Shown piece by piece: positions 46,541 to 56,223 of a stretch of 64,000 nucleotides of DNA. Every line of letters starts with the position of its first letter. Position 1 is the first letter of the stretch. A program made the translations under genes and the position numbers. Origin of the DNA: Caballeronia udeis (GTDB lineage Bacteria; Pseudomonadota; Gammaproteobacteria; Burkholderiales; Burkholderiaceae); the NCBI RefSeq assembly GCF_001544555.2, contig NZ_FCOK02000002.1:248001-312000 (forward strand), in the 5' to 3' direction. The notes below the pieces were generated by a model, which had not been told where the DNA came from, ran no database searches, and saw nothing but the letters and a program-made list of their open reading frames with translations.

Positions 46541-48759
46541 GCACGCCAGCACATTCCTATCAGGGCAAGACCGAAGAAGAGGACGTCGTCCTTGGGCAAC
46601 TGCTGCAGGTGGTCCTCGACGACATCTGGTGGCTGATCGGCACCGCGGCGTTCATCGTGCTCGCCGCGGCCGCGTACTGCTACGTTGCGAAGCCGGTGTA
46701 TTCCGCCGATGCGCACGTACGCGTCGAGCAGTCCGACAACACGTCGCAAGCGCTCACGCAGACGCAGACAGGCGCCGCGATCGGCAATTCGTCGGGCGCG
46801 CTGCCGACCGACGCCGAGATCGAGATCATCAAGAGCCGTGGCGTGGTTGCGCCGGTCGTCGCGCAGTGCAAGCTCAACTTCTCGGTGAGCCCGATGACCG
46901 TCCCGGTGCTCGGCAGCATTGCTGAGCGGCTCGCGACGTCGGGCAAGCCTGCGAAGCCGTGGCTTGGTATGACGTCGTATGCGTGGGGCGGCGAGCAGGC
47001 CACGGTCGATTCAATCGACGTGGTCCAGTCGCTGGAAGGCGTGAAGCTGACCATGACGGCGCTCGGCAACGACCGCTATTCGCTGGCGACGCCCCAAGGC
47101 GTGCCGCTGCTCGAAGGCCGTGTGGGTGAGATGGCGAAGGGCAATGGCGTCAGTATCGATGTCACAAGACTGGTGGCGCGTCCCGGCACGCGGTTCGTGG
47201 TGATCCGCGCGAATGACCTCGATGCCATCGCCGCGTTTCAGTCGGGCATTACGGTCGTGGAGCAAGGCAAGTCGACGGGCGTGATCCAGATCTCGCTCGA
47301 GAACGGCGACCCGGCGCGTGCGGCGGAAATTGCGAATGCGCTGGCCGATTCGTATCTGCACCAGCACATTGAAAGCAAGCAGGCCGACGCGGAAAAAATG
47401 CTCGCGTTCCTGAAGAGCGAACAACCGCGGCTGAAGGGTGATCTTGAGCATGCCGAAGCCGCGCTGACGGAATACCAGAGCAAGTCCGGTTCGATCAACG
47501 CAAGCGACGAAGCGAAGGTTTATCTCGAAGGCAGCATCACCTACGAAGCGCAGATCTCGTCATTGAAACTGCAGATCGCCACGTTGAACCAGCGCTTTGA
47601 AGCCAACCATCCGGCGCTCATCACCGCGCAGCAGCAGCTTAGCCAACTGGAAGGGGAACGCGCGCGTTTCAGCGAGCGTTTCAAGAATCTTCCGGCATCC
47701 GAAGTCAAGGCGGTATCGCTGCAACGTGATGCGAAGGTGGCCGAAGACATCTATGTGCTGCTGCTCAATCGCGTGCAGGAACTGTCCGTGCAGAAGGCCG
47801 GGACGGGCGGCAACGTGCATATTGTCGATGCCGCGCTGCGACCGGGTGCGCCGATCAAGCCGAAGAAATTCCTGATCATGTCGGCGGCCGTGATTCTCGG
47901 CCTGATCCTTGGAACCGGCCTCGTGTTCCTGCGCCGCGCCATGTTCAAGGGCATCGTGGACCCGGACAAGGTCGAGCGCCTGGCGGGCTTGCCGTTGATC
48001 GGCCTCGTGCCCATGAGCACGGAACAGGTGAAGCTGGATGCGGAAGCGAAGCGCACGGAGCGTGATCGCGACCGGATTGCGCCAATCCTCGCGACCATGC
48101 GTCCGAACGATGTCTGCGTGGAAATCATGCGTAGCCTGCGCACGTCGCTGCAGTTCACGCTGATGGAAGCACGCAATCACACGGTGATGCTGACGGGCCC
48201 GGCATCGGGTGTCGGCAAGAGCTTTCTTGCGGTGAACCTTGCCGTGTTGCTCGCGGCGTCAGGCAAGAAAGTCCTCTTGATCGACGCCGACATGCGGCGT
48301 GGCAAGCTGGAACGTTCGTTTGGTCTGGAGCGTGCGAATGGCCTGGCGGAATTGCTTGCCGGCACGATCGGACTCGAGCAGGCCATCCGCACCACGCGTA
48401 CGCCGTTCCTCAGTTTCATGCCTGCCGGCAAGCGTCCGGAGAATCCTTCGGAGCTGCTGATGTCGCCGCGCCTGCAGCAATATCTCGATGGCCTGGGGCG
48501 CGTGTACGACGTCGTTTTCATCGATACCCCGCCGGTGCTCGCCGTCACGGACGCGTCGATTATCGGCAAGCTTGCGGGAACGAACTTCCTCGTGATGCGC
48601 TCGGGTGCGCACAACGAAATGGAGATCTCCGATGCAATCCGGCGCCTGCGCTCGGCGGGCATTCCGCTGCACGGGGCAATCATGAACGGCATGCCGGCAC
48701 GTTCGCGTGGCTATAACCGCGGACACTATGCAGCGGTCGAAGACTACCTGAATGTTTGA
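46537..48759 (+). CDS. bceF: BceF: bacterial tyrosine autokinase / polysaccharide co-polymerase
   Basis: A 740-aa inner-membrane protein of the Wzc type. It has an N-terminal Wzz domain with TM1 near residues 30-50, a long periplasmic coiled region with a GNVR block, TM2 near 445-462, and a cytosolic BY-kinase. The kinase has Walker A GPASGVGKSF (about 553-562), Walker A' LLIDADMRRG (about 579-588) and Walker B VVFIDTPPV (about 658-666). The tail has only three tyrosines in GYNRGHYAAVEDYLNV, fewer than in E. coli Wzc. Its phosphorylation is reversed by BceD. GTG start at 46537. Confidence 0.95.
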   Translation: MSTPAHSYQGKTEEEDVVLGQLLQVVLDDIWWLIGTAAFIVLAAAAYCYVAKPVYSADAHVRVEQSDNTSQALTQTQTGAAIGNSSGALPTDAEIEIIKSRGVVAPVVAQCKLNFSVSPMTVPVLGSIAERLATSGKPAKPWLGMTSYAWGGEQATVDSIDVVQSLEGVKLTMTALGNDRYSLATPQGVPLLEGRVGEMAKGNGVSIDVTRLVARPGTRFVVIRANDLDAIAAFQSGITVVEQGKSTGVIQISLENGDPARAAEIANALADSYLHQHIESKQADAEKMLAFLKSEQPRLKGDLEHAEAALTEYQSKSGSINASDEAKVYLEGSITYEAQISSLKLQIATLNQRFEANHPALITAQQQLSQLEGERARFSERFKNLPASEVKAVSLQRDAKVAEDIYVLLLNRVQELSVQKAGTGGNVHIVDAALRPGAPIKPKKFLIMSAAVILGLILGTGLVFLRRAMFKGIVDPDKVERLAGLPLIGLVPMSTEQVKLDAEAKRTERDRDRIAPILATMRPNDVCVEIMRSLRTSLQFTLMEARNHTVMLTGPASGVGKSFLAVNLAVLLAASGKKVLLIDADMRRGKLERSFGLERANGLAELLAGTIGLEQAIRTTRTPFLSFMPAGKRPENPSELLMSPRLQQYLDGLGRVYDVVFIDTPPVLAVTDASIIGKLAGTNFLVMRSGAHNEMEISDAIRRLRSAGIPLHGAIMNGMPARSRGYNRGHYAAVEDYLNV

Positions 48760-48778
48760 ACGCCAAGCGGAGCGCCGC

Positions 48779-49783
48779 ATGACCTCGACCTCGACCCTGA
48801 CAATCTCCGTGATGATGCCGACGTATCGCCGTCCCGCCGACCTGAAGCGTTGCCTTGACGCGTTGCGCGCGCAGGCGCGTCCGGCGGACGAAGTGCTGGT
48901 CGTCGCGCGTCCCGAAGACGACGCGACGCATCGCGCGCTTGCAGACGAGCTGGCCGCGAACAATCCGTTTGAATTGCGCGTGATCGAGACGGGGTTGGGC
49001 GGGCAGGTCGCCGCGCTTAATCGCGGGCTTGATGCGGCGCGCAGTGACATCATCGCGATCACTGACGACGACGCCGCGCCGCGTGTCGACTGGCTGGCGC
49101 GGATTGATGAAGCCTTCAGCAACGACCAGACGCTTGGCGCGCTCGGCGGCCGTGACTGGGTGTTCGAGCGCGGTGCGCTGCTTGACGGCGAGCGCTCGGA
49201 AGTCGGCGTGATTCGTCGCACCGGCAAGATCTGCGGCAACCATCATCTGGGTGTGGGCGCACCGCGAACGGTCTCGCTGCTGAAGGGCGCGAACATGATT
49301 TACCGGCGCTCGGCGGTGGGCGGATTGCGCTTTGATACGCGTCTGCGCGGCAAGGGCGCGCAGCCTTGCAATGACCTCTCGTTTAGCTTGAGCGTGCGGC
49401 GCACGGGCTGGAAGATGGTCTACGACCCGCGCGTGGCGGTCGATCATTTCCCCGCCGAACGTTTCGACGACAACGGTCGCGACGCGCAAACGCTGGGCGC
49501 GCTTGCGGACACCGCATACAACCTGCATCTGGTATTGCGCGAGCATCTCGGTCCGGTCGCGCGGCATGTGGCGTGGTACTGGTACGCCGCCATTGGCACC
49601 CGTGCAATGCCCGGCTTCGCGCATGCGCTGCTTGCCCTTGCACGCACTCGCGACGCGGCCTGCTGGACGCGTTACCGCGCCATGCGCAAAGGTGCACAGG
49701 ACGCTCGCCGCGACGCACAGCACGTGCCTGCAGCCTACGCACTCGCCATGCGCGGCCGCAACGACGGCGCGAAAGCCGCATGA
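48779..49783 (+). CDS. bceG: BceG: GT2 glycosyltransferase
   Basis: A 334-aa GT-A enzyme: ISVMMPTYRRPADLKRCLDAL at the start, IIAITDDDAAPRVDWLARI with the DxD motif, and the acceptor region AVDHFPAERFD. I prefer ATG 48779, with CGGAG upstream, over the ATG at 48752 that overlaps the end of bceF, because the domain starts immediately after it. It adds one sugar to the growing cepacian repeat unit in the cytosol. The last codons overlap a possible bceH start by ATGA. Confidence 0.85.
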   Translation: MTSTSTLTISVMMPTYRRPADLKRCLDALRAQARPADEVLVVARPEDDATHRALADELAANNPFELRVIETGLGGQVAALNRGLDAARSDIIAITDDDAAPRVDWLARIDEAFSNDQTLGALGGRDWVFERGALLDGERSEVGVIRRTGKICGNHHLGVGAPRTVSLLKGANMIYRRSAVGGLRFDTRLRGKGAQPCNDLSFSLSVRRTGWKMVYDPRVAVDHFPAERFDDNGRDAQTLGALADTAYNLHLVLREHLGPVARHVAWYWYAAIGTRAMPGFAHALLALARTRDAACWTRYRAMRKGAQDARRDAQHVPAAYALAMRGRNDGAKAA

Positions 49784-49839
49784 GCCGCGTAGCGCGGGTC
49801 CGGAGCTCACAAGATCATGGCGACGTGGAGGTTTCCCGT

Positions 49840-51006
49840 ATGCAAGCGACCAAGGTTCACGTGCATTTGTTCTACGGCACAGACCCGCGGTTTTACCGCA
49901 AGGGGGAGAACATCGGCTGCCTGTACGGCTATCACCATGCGGAGTCCCCTGAACTAACACTGACGTATTCGCGCGACGAGCCCGAGAACAAATTCGTGCG
50001 GCTCGCGCGGCGTGGACTGAAGGCGGCGCTTGGCTTCGACTTCATCCATACGTGGCGCAACCGCGAGGAAATTCTCGACGCCGATGTCGTCTGGACGCAT
50101 ACCGAGGCCGAGCATTTGTCGGCGGCGTTGTTGCTGCTTTTGAAGGGCCGGGCTCGCGGCAATCCCATGTTGCTCGCGCAAAGCGTATGGCTCGTCGACA
50201 AGTGGGCAGGTTTCGGTGCGCTCAGGAAGTGGCTGTACAGGAAGCTGCTCGCCCGTGCCGATGTGCTGACCACGCACGCGAGCGAGAACGCGCAAATGGC
50301 GCGTGAATATTTCAAGCGCGATGTGACGCAGGTGTTCTACGGTATCAACCCGCTCGATTTTCCGCTGGAGGAGCCGACCTCCTGGCAGCCGCATACGCCG
50401 GTGCGAATTGCTGCAATCGGCAACGATCGTGATCGTGACTGGGAGTCGCTGGTCCGGGCGTTCCGGCAGAACCCGGCGCATGAAGTGCGGATCGCGACGC
50501 GTCGGCGGGTATCGAAAGCGCTGCATGCGAGCAACGTGAAGATCGCGCCGGCAGTCGGCCTGAAAGCGGCGCGTGAACTGTACGACTGGGCCGACGTGAT
50601 CGTGGTGCCGCTGCGCCCGAACTCGCACGTCTCGGGCATAACGGTCGTGCTCGAAGCGGTGGCGCTGGGCAAACCGGTGATCGTCTCCGATGTCGGGTCC
50701 CTGCGCGATTACTTCGGACCTGAGCATGTGTTTTATGTGCCGCCGCACGACGTGCCCGCATTGCAGCACGCGCTCGACGCGATAGTCTCCAATCCCGCGC
50801 TTGCACTGCAACGCGCGCAGGCGGCGAGCCGTCACTTCGCCGCGCGTGACTACACGACGCGCCAGTTCGCGCTTCAGCATGTGCGCCTCACGCAGGAGTT
50901 CATGAGGACGTGGCACATGGACATACCGGCGCGCCCATCAGAAACCGCACGGCATGCCGAGCTTGGCGAGCTTGGCAATGTCGCGCCTCAACGCCGGGTG
51001 AACTGA
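49840..51006 (+). CDS. bceH: BceH: GT4-like glycosyltransferase
   Basis: A 388-aa GT-B enzyme. The donor-binding half contains VIVVPLRPNSHVSGITVVLEA with catalytic-type acidic residues, followed by GKPVIVSDVGSLRDYFG. The N-terminal half begins VHVHLFYGTDPRFYRKGENIG. Two starts are possible: ATG 49780, which overlaps the bceG stop, and ATG 49840, which has TGGAGG 8 bases upstream. I favour the latter because recognisable sequence begins there. It lies 3 bases before bceI and belongs to the repeat-unit assembly set. Confidence 0.83.
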   Translation: MQATKVHVHLFYGTDPRFYRKGENIGCLYGYHHAESPELTLTYSRDEPENKFVRLARRGLKAALGFDFIHTWRNREEILDADVVWTHTEAEHLSAALLLLLKGRARGNPMLLAQSVWLVDKWAGFGALRKWLYRKLLARADVLTTHASENAQMAREYFKRDVTQVFYGINPLDFPLEEPTSWQPHTPVRIAAIGNDRDRDWESLVRAFRQNPAHEVRIATRRRVSKALHASNVKIAPAVGLKAARELYDWADVIVVPLRPNSHVSGITVVLEAVALGKPVIVSDVGSLRDYFGPEHVFYVPPHDVPALQHALDAIVSNPALALQRAQAASRHFAARDYTTRQFALQHVRLTQEFMRTWHMDIPARPSETARHAELGELGNVAPQRRVN

Positions 51007-51009
51007 TCC

Positions 51010-52539
51010 ATGAGCACACCGGCCGCAGCGCGTACGCCGAAGTATCTGGCTGATCTGATCGAGAACGGCGGCAAGCCCTTGCGCGCGGGTTTTCTCGGCC
51101 TGTTCCGCGACGACCCAAAACACTGGGTGCCGCAAACCGGGTTCTGGATATTCACGCTGCTGCTCATCCTCGCGCATCAGGGCACGGCGCTGACATACGG
51201 GTTCCCGGTCATGTCCACCGCTGTCGGCCTATGGCTGTACTTCAAGAGTCCCGCGCGTTACATCAGCTTCGTCTGGTGGCAGTGGTTTCTCGGTCCCGAA
51301 GTGCGCAGGCTGGCGGATTTTTCGAAGGGCGGTTTCACCGCCACCAGCCTGATCCAGGTCGCGCCCGTGGTCGTGACCATGATCTGCGCGTTGACTGTGG
51401 TTCGGCATTATCGTGTGCTGGCTGAGCGGCGCGGCCTGCCGTTCCTCCTGATCTTCATGGGCCTCGCCTATGCGTACCTGATCGGCGTGATGTCCAACGG
51501 CCCGATGGCGGCCACCTACGACCTCGCGGCGTGGCTGTATCCGGTGCTGATCGGCTTTCACATCATGGTCCATGCCCGCGAGTATCCGAAGTACCGCCAG
51601 GCGATTCTCGACACGTTCATCTGGGGCATGCTGTTCATGGGCGGCTACGGTCTCGTGCAGTTCTTCCTGATGCCGGCCTGGGACGCCATGTGGATGATCG
51701 GTTCGCAGATGGCTTCCCAAGGCGACCCGGTCCGGCTCGGCGTGCGCGTATTCAGCACCATGAATTCATCGGGTCCGTTCGCGCTCGCCATGATGGCGGC
51801 GCTCACCTTCACCATGGCCGGCACGCAAAGCGTGCGCTGGGTCGCCGGGGGTGTGGGATTCATCTCGTTCGGCCTGTGCATGGTACGCTCGACCTGGGGC
51901 GGCTGGGTCATCGCGATGGTGCTGCAGCTCATCAAGGCAAGCAACAAGGTGCGGGTGCGGATCCTGGTCGGCGCAGTGGTGCTGGCGGGACTGTCCGTGC
52001 CGCTGCTGACCTTCGGGCCGATTGCCGACAAGATGGCGACGCGCCTGCAGTCCATCACCAATCTCAGCGATGACAACAGCTATGCCGCGCGCAACGAGTT
52101 CTACGCGTCATTTGCGAAGACCGCCTTCACGGACGTCTCCGGCGAAGGATTCGGCGCTACCGGTTCGTCGACGAAACTCTCCACCTCCAACGGGGATCTG
52201 GGCAAATACGGCAGCTTCGACAGCGGTGTGATGAACGTGCCGTTCGTCCTCGGCTGGCCCGGTTCGCTCATGTACCTGGCCGGGCTGGGGTTGCTGCTCA
52301 CACGCGCATTCCGTGCTTCGTTTTCACTGCGCGACGACAAATATGCGCAGGCGTCCTTAAGCGTTGCGTTCGCGATTGTCGGCATGCTGGTGTTCACCAA
52401 TACCTTTACGTCGATTGGCGGAATGATCCTTTACATGGGCCTTTGCTCGGTCCTCGCGGCGCGCCACCACCAGCAACTCGGGCGCCGCCGCGCGCAGGCG
52501 CTCTTCGAACGCTCCCTCCCTGAAAAGGCACTCCGATGA
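51010..52539 (+). CDS. bceI: BceI: exopolysaccharide polymerase (Wzy-type)
   Basis: A 509-aa protein with about ten to twelve hydrophobic segments and a large periplasmic loop, the layout of Wzy/O-antigen-ligase proteins. The segment SVRWVAGGVGFISFGLCMVRSTWGGW and the loop after it (ATRLQSITNLSDDNSYAARN) match the Wzy_C region. It joins lipid-linked repeat units at the periplasmic face after the flippase (wzx at 61392) delivers them. It overlaps bceJ by ATGA at 52536-52539. Confidence 0.87.
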   Translation: MSTPAAARTPKYLADLIENGGKPLRAGFLGLFRDDPKHWVPQTGFWIFTLLLILAHQGTALTYGFPVMSTAVGLWLYFKSPARYISFVWWQWFLGPEVRRLADFSKGGFTATSLIQVAPVVVTMICALTVVRHYRVLAERRGLPFLLIFMGLAYAYLIGVMSNGPMAATYDLAAWLYPVLIGFHIMVHAREYPKYRQAILDTFIWGMLFMGGYGLVQFFLMPAWDAMWMIGSQMASQGDPVRLGVRVFSTMNSSGPFALAMMAALTFTMAGTQSVRWVAGGVGFISFGLCMVRSTWGGWVIAMVLQLIKASNKVRVRILVGAVVLAGLSVPLLTFGPIADKMATRLQSITNLSDDNSYAARNEFYASFAKTAFTDVSGEGFGATGSSTKLSTSNGDLGKYGSFDSGVMNVPFVLGWPGSLMYLAGLGLLLTRAFRASFSLRDDKYAQASLSVAFAIVGMLVFTNTFTSIGGMILYMGLCSVLAARHHQQLGRRRAQALFERSLPEKALR

Positions 52540-53813
52540 GAATCGCCATCGTCACTCATGTCGTGCGTCATAACGACGGACAAGGCCGCGTGAACTACGA
52601 GATCGCGCGCGCTGCATTGGCGGAAGGCCATCAGGTCACGCTGCTGGCGTCGCACGTTGCGCCGGAACTTGCTTCGGAAGCGCGTTTGCAATGGGTCGCG
52701 ATCAAGGTCGGGCGTTTCTGGCCGACCAAGCTTTTCAAGCAGCAGGTCTTCGCGCTGAAGACGGCGTTGTGGCTCAGGACGCACAAGAAGGAATATGACG
52801 TCCTGCATGTGAACGGCTTCATATCGTGGGCCAAAGCCGACGTGAATACCGCCCACTTCGTGCATGGCGGCTGGCTGCGCAGTCCGTACTATCCGTTCAA
52901 GCTCACGGGTGGTTTGTGGTCCGCTTACCAGGTGTTGTATAGCCGCGTGAACGCGCGGCTTGAACACTGGGCGTATCAACGCTCGAAGATCATCGCCGCG
53001 GTGTCGGAGAAAGTGGCTGTCGAGATTCGCGCGAACGGTGTGGCGGGGGAGCGTATCGAGGTGGTTTATAACGGCGTGGATACCAGCGCGTTCAGGGCGG
53101 CCAGGGTGGTGGGGGGCGACAGGAAATCATTCGGACTGCGAGACGATACCTGCCTGCTGCTGTTTGTCGGCGACCTGCGCACGCCGCGCAAGAACCTGGA
53201 CACGGTGCTAAAGGCGCTGGTGCAGCTTCCTGCCCATGTTCATCTGGCGGTGGCCGGTTATATCCCGGGCAGTCCTTATCCCGATGAAGCCAGGGCGCTG
53301 GGCATTGCGGATCGCGTGCATTTCCTGGGGCTGGTGAAGAACATGCCCACGCTGATGCATTCCGTCGATGCGTTCGTTTTTCCGTCGCGTTACGAAGCAA
53401 TGAGCCTCTCGCTGCTGGAAGCGCTCGCGGCGGGTCTGCCGGTCATTACGGCAAAGACTGCCGGCGGGGCGGAGATTATCGGCACGGATTGCGGCATTGT
53501 GCTCGACGATCCCGACGACGCCGCCGCGCTCGCGGGCGCGATCTCGAAGCTTGATGAAGCACCCGAACTGCGTCGCGAGATGGGCGAAGCTGCGCGCCTG
53601 CTGGCGGACCAATTTGGCTGGGCGCGGATGGCGCGGCGGTATCTGGATCTGTATCGCGGTTTTGCGAATCAGGCTGGCGCAGCCGCGTCCGGTGAAGCGC
53701 AGTCGGAGGGCGGGGTGACCAAGGCGGCGGCGCTGACGAAGAGCGCGGCGATCAGTGCCCGCCATGCCGTGCTGCCTGGCATGGCGAACGAATCACCCGC
53801 ATCGCCGGTATGA
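52536..53813 (+). CDS. bceJ: BceJ: GT4 glycosyltransferase
   Basis: A 425-aa retaining GT-B enzyme. RIAIVTHVVRHNDGQGRVNYE opens the acceptor domain, LFVGDLRTPRKNLDTVLKAL begins the donor domain, and FPSRYEAMSLSLLEALAAG holds the Glu-x7-Glu motif (in the YEAMSLSLLEA variant). About 35 C-terminal residues are a low-complexity Ala/Lys/Ser extension. It is translationally coupled to bceI and followed by bceK 52 bp later. Confidence 0.87.
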   Translation: MRIAIVTHVVRHNDGQGRVNYEIARAALAEGHQVTLLASHVAPELASEARLQWVAIKVGRFWPTKLFKQQVFALKTALWLRTHKKEYDVLHVNGFISWAKADVNTAHFVHGGWLRSPYYPFKLTGGLWSAYQVLYSRVNARLEHWAYQRSKIIAAVSEKVAVEIRANGVAGERIEVVYNGVDTSAFRAARVVGGDRKSFGLRDDTCLLLFVGDLRTPRKNLDTVLKALVQLPAHVHLAVAGYIPGSPYPDEARALGIADRVHFLGLVKNMPTLMHSVDAFVFPSRYEAMSLSLLEALAAGLPVITAKTAGGAEIIGTDCGIVLDDPDDAAALAGAISKLDEAPELRREMGEAARLLADQFGWARMARRYLDLYRGFANQAGAAASGEAQSEGGVTKAAALTKSAAISARHAVLPGMANESPASPV

Positions 53814-53865
53814 GCAATTCGACGGTTGTCGTTATCCATCAACAAATCAGATCGGGGTCGTGGAC

Positions 53866-55032
53866 ATGAGCACGCAAGCCATCAAGTCGCTGCAAATTGG
53901 AATGCACTGGTTCCCCGAGCGCGCGGGCGGTCTGGACCGGATGTATCACACGTTGGTCGGTGCGTTGCCGGGTGCGGGGGTTACGGTGCGCGGCGTGGTC
54001 GCGGGATCGGCGCGAGTGGCGGCCGACACGGAAGGGGCCATTCGCGGCTTCGGTCCGGCGGCGCAGTCCTTGCCGCGACGCTTGATGGCAGCACGCCGGG
54101 CGTTGCGGGCGTCGTTGAGCCGTGAGCGGCCCGACGTGGTCTCGTCGCATTTCGCGCTTTACACCTTCCCGGGCCTCGATGTCACCCGCGGCATTCCGCA
54201 GGTCTCGCACTTCCAGGGGCCGTGGGCGGATGAGAGCCATGTCGAAGGCGCCGACTCCATTGGCCAGCGGACCAAGCGTTTGCTTGAGCAGCGGGTGTAT
54301 GCGCGTTCGTCGCGGCTGATCGTATTGTCGGAGGCGTTCGGGGAGATCCTGCAGTCGCGTTATGCCATTCCTGCTGACCGGATTCGCGTGGTGCCGGGCT
54401 GTGTCGATGTTTCGCAGTTCAATCTGCCGCTGAGCCGTTCCGATGCCCGTCGCCGGCTTCAGTTGCCGCAGGACCGGCCCGTCGTGCTTGCGGTGCGGCG
54501 GCTGGTCAGGCGGATGGGGCTTGAAGATCTGATCGAAGCGATGAAGCGTGTGAAGTCCAAACAACGGGACGTTTTGCTGTTGATCGCGGGGAAGGGGCGT
54601 CTTGCCGAGGAATTGCAGGCGCGCATTACCGAAGCCGGTCTTGATGACAACGTTCGACTGCTTGGATTTGTGCCTGACCGGCATCTGGCGGCGCTGTATC
54701 GTGCCGCGGATGTGAGTATTGTGCCGACGGTCGCGCTGGAGGGTTTTGGGTTGATTACGGTGGAGTCGCTTGCTTCGGGGACGCCGGTGCTGGTCACGCC
54801 GGTGGGCGGGTTGCCGGAGGCGGTTGCGCCTTTATCAGCAAATCTTGTCCTGCCGTCGACGGGCGTGGATGCCATTGCAGATGGCTTGATCGCTGCGCTG
54901 AATGGATCGCTGAAATTACCGACGGAGCAGGAGTGCCGGATCTACGCGCGCGAAAACTTCGATACGCCGGTGATCGCCAAACGCGTGGCCGCGGTTTATA
55001 GCGAAGCAATTGATGCCGGCGTGGTGCATTAA
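53866..55032 (+). CDS. bceK: BceK: GT4 glycosyltransferase
   Basis: A 388-aa retaining GT-B enzyme: LQIGMHWFPERAGGLDRMYH with the acceptor-side glycine loop, VLAVRRLVRRMGLEDLIEAM opening the donor domain, and VALEGFGLITVESLASG with the catalytic glutamates. The true start is ATG 53866, since the residues read from the open frame at 53755 are not domain-like. It is the last gene of the rightward bce-I operon, ending before the hairpin at 55046-55082. Confidence 0.88.
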   Translation: MSTQAIKSLQIGMHWFPERAGGLDRMYHTLVGALPGAGVTVRGVVAGSARVAADTEGAIRGFGPAAQSLPRRLMAARRALRASLSRERPDVVSSHFALYTFPGLDVTRGIPQVSHFQGPWADESHVEGADSIGQRTKRLLEQRVYARSSRLIVLSEAFGEILQSRYAIPADRIRVVPGCVDVSQFNLPLSRSDARRRLQLPQDRPVVLAVRRLVRRMGLEDLIEAMKRVKSKQRDVLLLIAGKGRLAEELQARITEAGLDDNVRLLGFVPDRHLAALYRAADVSIVPTVALEGFGLITVESLASGTPVLVTPVGGLPEAVAPLSANLVLPSTGVDAIADGLIAALNGSLKLPTEQECRIYARENFDTPVIAKRVAAVYSEAIDAGVVH

Positions 55033-55045
55033 TTTTTCAAGCGTA

Positions 55046-55082
55046 CCCCGGGGTGCTGTCCGGCCGTGAAAGCACTCCGGGG
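55046..55082 (+). terminator. Hairpin after bceK, possible terminator
   Basis: CCCCGGGGTGCT (55046-55057) pairs with AGCACTCCGGGG (55071-55082) with one mismatch and a 13-base loop. It lies 14 bases after the bceK stop. The following bases are not T-rich, so termination would be inefficient or factor-assisted. Confidence 0.45.
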
Positions 55083-55245
55083 CGTCTGCTTGACGGCCAA
55101 ATCCGGATCACCAGGAACCTCTTCCAGCGCTGTCCGCAAACGGTCCTCTCAAGCGGAACTCCTCGAAACCGTCGTAATATCCCATTTTGGGCCCGTAAAA
55201 AAGCCGGATACCTGGCACGTGCGGGCCGGAATGGGGCCGACTGGC

Positions 55246-56223
55246 ATGGACCGTTTTCTAGCAATGAAAGTCTTTGTGCGCGTAGTCGAGAGCGGCAGTT
55301 TTTCCAAGGCCGCCGACGCGCTGCGCTTGCCTGCCGCAAGCGTTTCCCGCACTGTCCAGGCACTTGAAGCGCACCTTGGCGCACGCCTCCTGAACCGTAC
55401 TACCCGCAGCATCAGCATCACGGAAGACGGTGAGATCTACTACGAGCGATGCGTGCGCGTACTCGGCGAAGTGGACGACATGGAGTCCGTCCTGTCGCGC
55501 TCCAAGCTGAGCCCGAAAGGCACCGTACGCGTCAGCCTGCCCGCACTCATGGCGAAAAGCACCATCATCTCCGCGCTGCCGGAGTTCTTCGAGGCCTACC
55601 CGGATATCCGCGTGGAAATGAGCCTGACCGACAAGCAGGTCGACATCATCGAGTCGGGCGTGGATTGTGTGATCCGCGTGGGCGCAGTCGGCGATATCGG
55701 CCTCGTGGCAAAGCAGATCGGCCGCTATTCCCAGGTCACCGCGGCGGCACCGTCGTATATCGAGAAATATGGCGAGCCCAGGACGCTCGAGGATCTCGAG
55801 CATCACATGTGCGTGGATTATCTGGTGAGCAACACCGGCCGCGTCAGAATCTGGGAATTCGTGGTGGACGGCGAGACCAGGACCATTCCGCTCAAGGCGA
55901 TACTGGCCGTCAATGATGCGGATTCGTATGTGGAGTGCGGACTCGCCGGCCTCGGGCTGATCCAGGCGTCAAGCTATACGCTGTCTTCGTATCTGGAAAG
56001 CGGTGCGCTGAAGGAAGTGCTGCAGGCGTATCCGTCGTATCCGCGCGTGGTGTCGATCCTGTATGCGGCGAACCGGCATCAGCCACGGCGGGTGAAGGTG
56101 TTCATAGAATGGATCGCGGAGATTTACAGGCGGCAGTCGTCATTGCAGATAGCCGCGGATGATCTGGTCTCAGGTCATGGCCATACCGTGCATGCCGATC
56201 ACGCGAACCACGTCACGTCCTGA
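55246..56223 (+). CDS. LysR-family transcriptional regulator
   Basis: A 325-aa regulator. The winged helix-turn-helix is at residues ~1-60 (FSKAADALRLPAASVSRTVQAL, then LLNRTTRSISITEDG). A two-lobed effector-binding domain follows (VRVSLPALMAKSTIISALPEF, MSLTDKQVDIIESGVDCVIRVG). The CrgA-like branch is suggested by the form of the effector domain. The start is ATG 55246, just before the helix-turn-helix; the open frame from 55066 adds unrelated residues. Its 3' end overlaps the convergent reductase gene by 11 bases. Effector and targets are unknown; the position suggests, but does not show, a role in exopolysaccharide control. Confidence 0.9.
   Translation: MDRFLAMKVFVRVVESGSFSKAADALRLPAASVSRTVQALEAHLGARLLNRTTRSISITEDGEIYYERCVRVLGEVDDMESVLSRSKLSPKGTVRVSLPALMAKSTIISALPEFFEAYPDIRVEMSLTDKQVDIIESGVDCVIRVGAVGDIGLVAKQIGRYSQVTAAAPSYIEKYGEPRTLEDLEHHMCVDYLVSNTGRVRIWEFVVDGETRTIPLKAILAVNDADSYVECGLAGLGLIQASSYTLSSYLESGALKEVLQAYPSYPRVVSILYAANRHQPRRVKVFIEWIAEIYRRQSSLQIAADDLVSGHGHTVHADHANHVTS

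Noticed and set aside
55046..55082. Firm intrinsic terminator after bceK
   Set aside because: Good stem but no T-tract, so kept only as a possible terminator at lower confidence.
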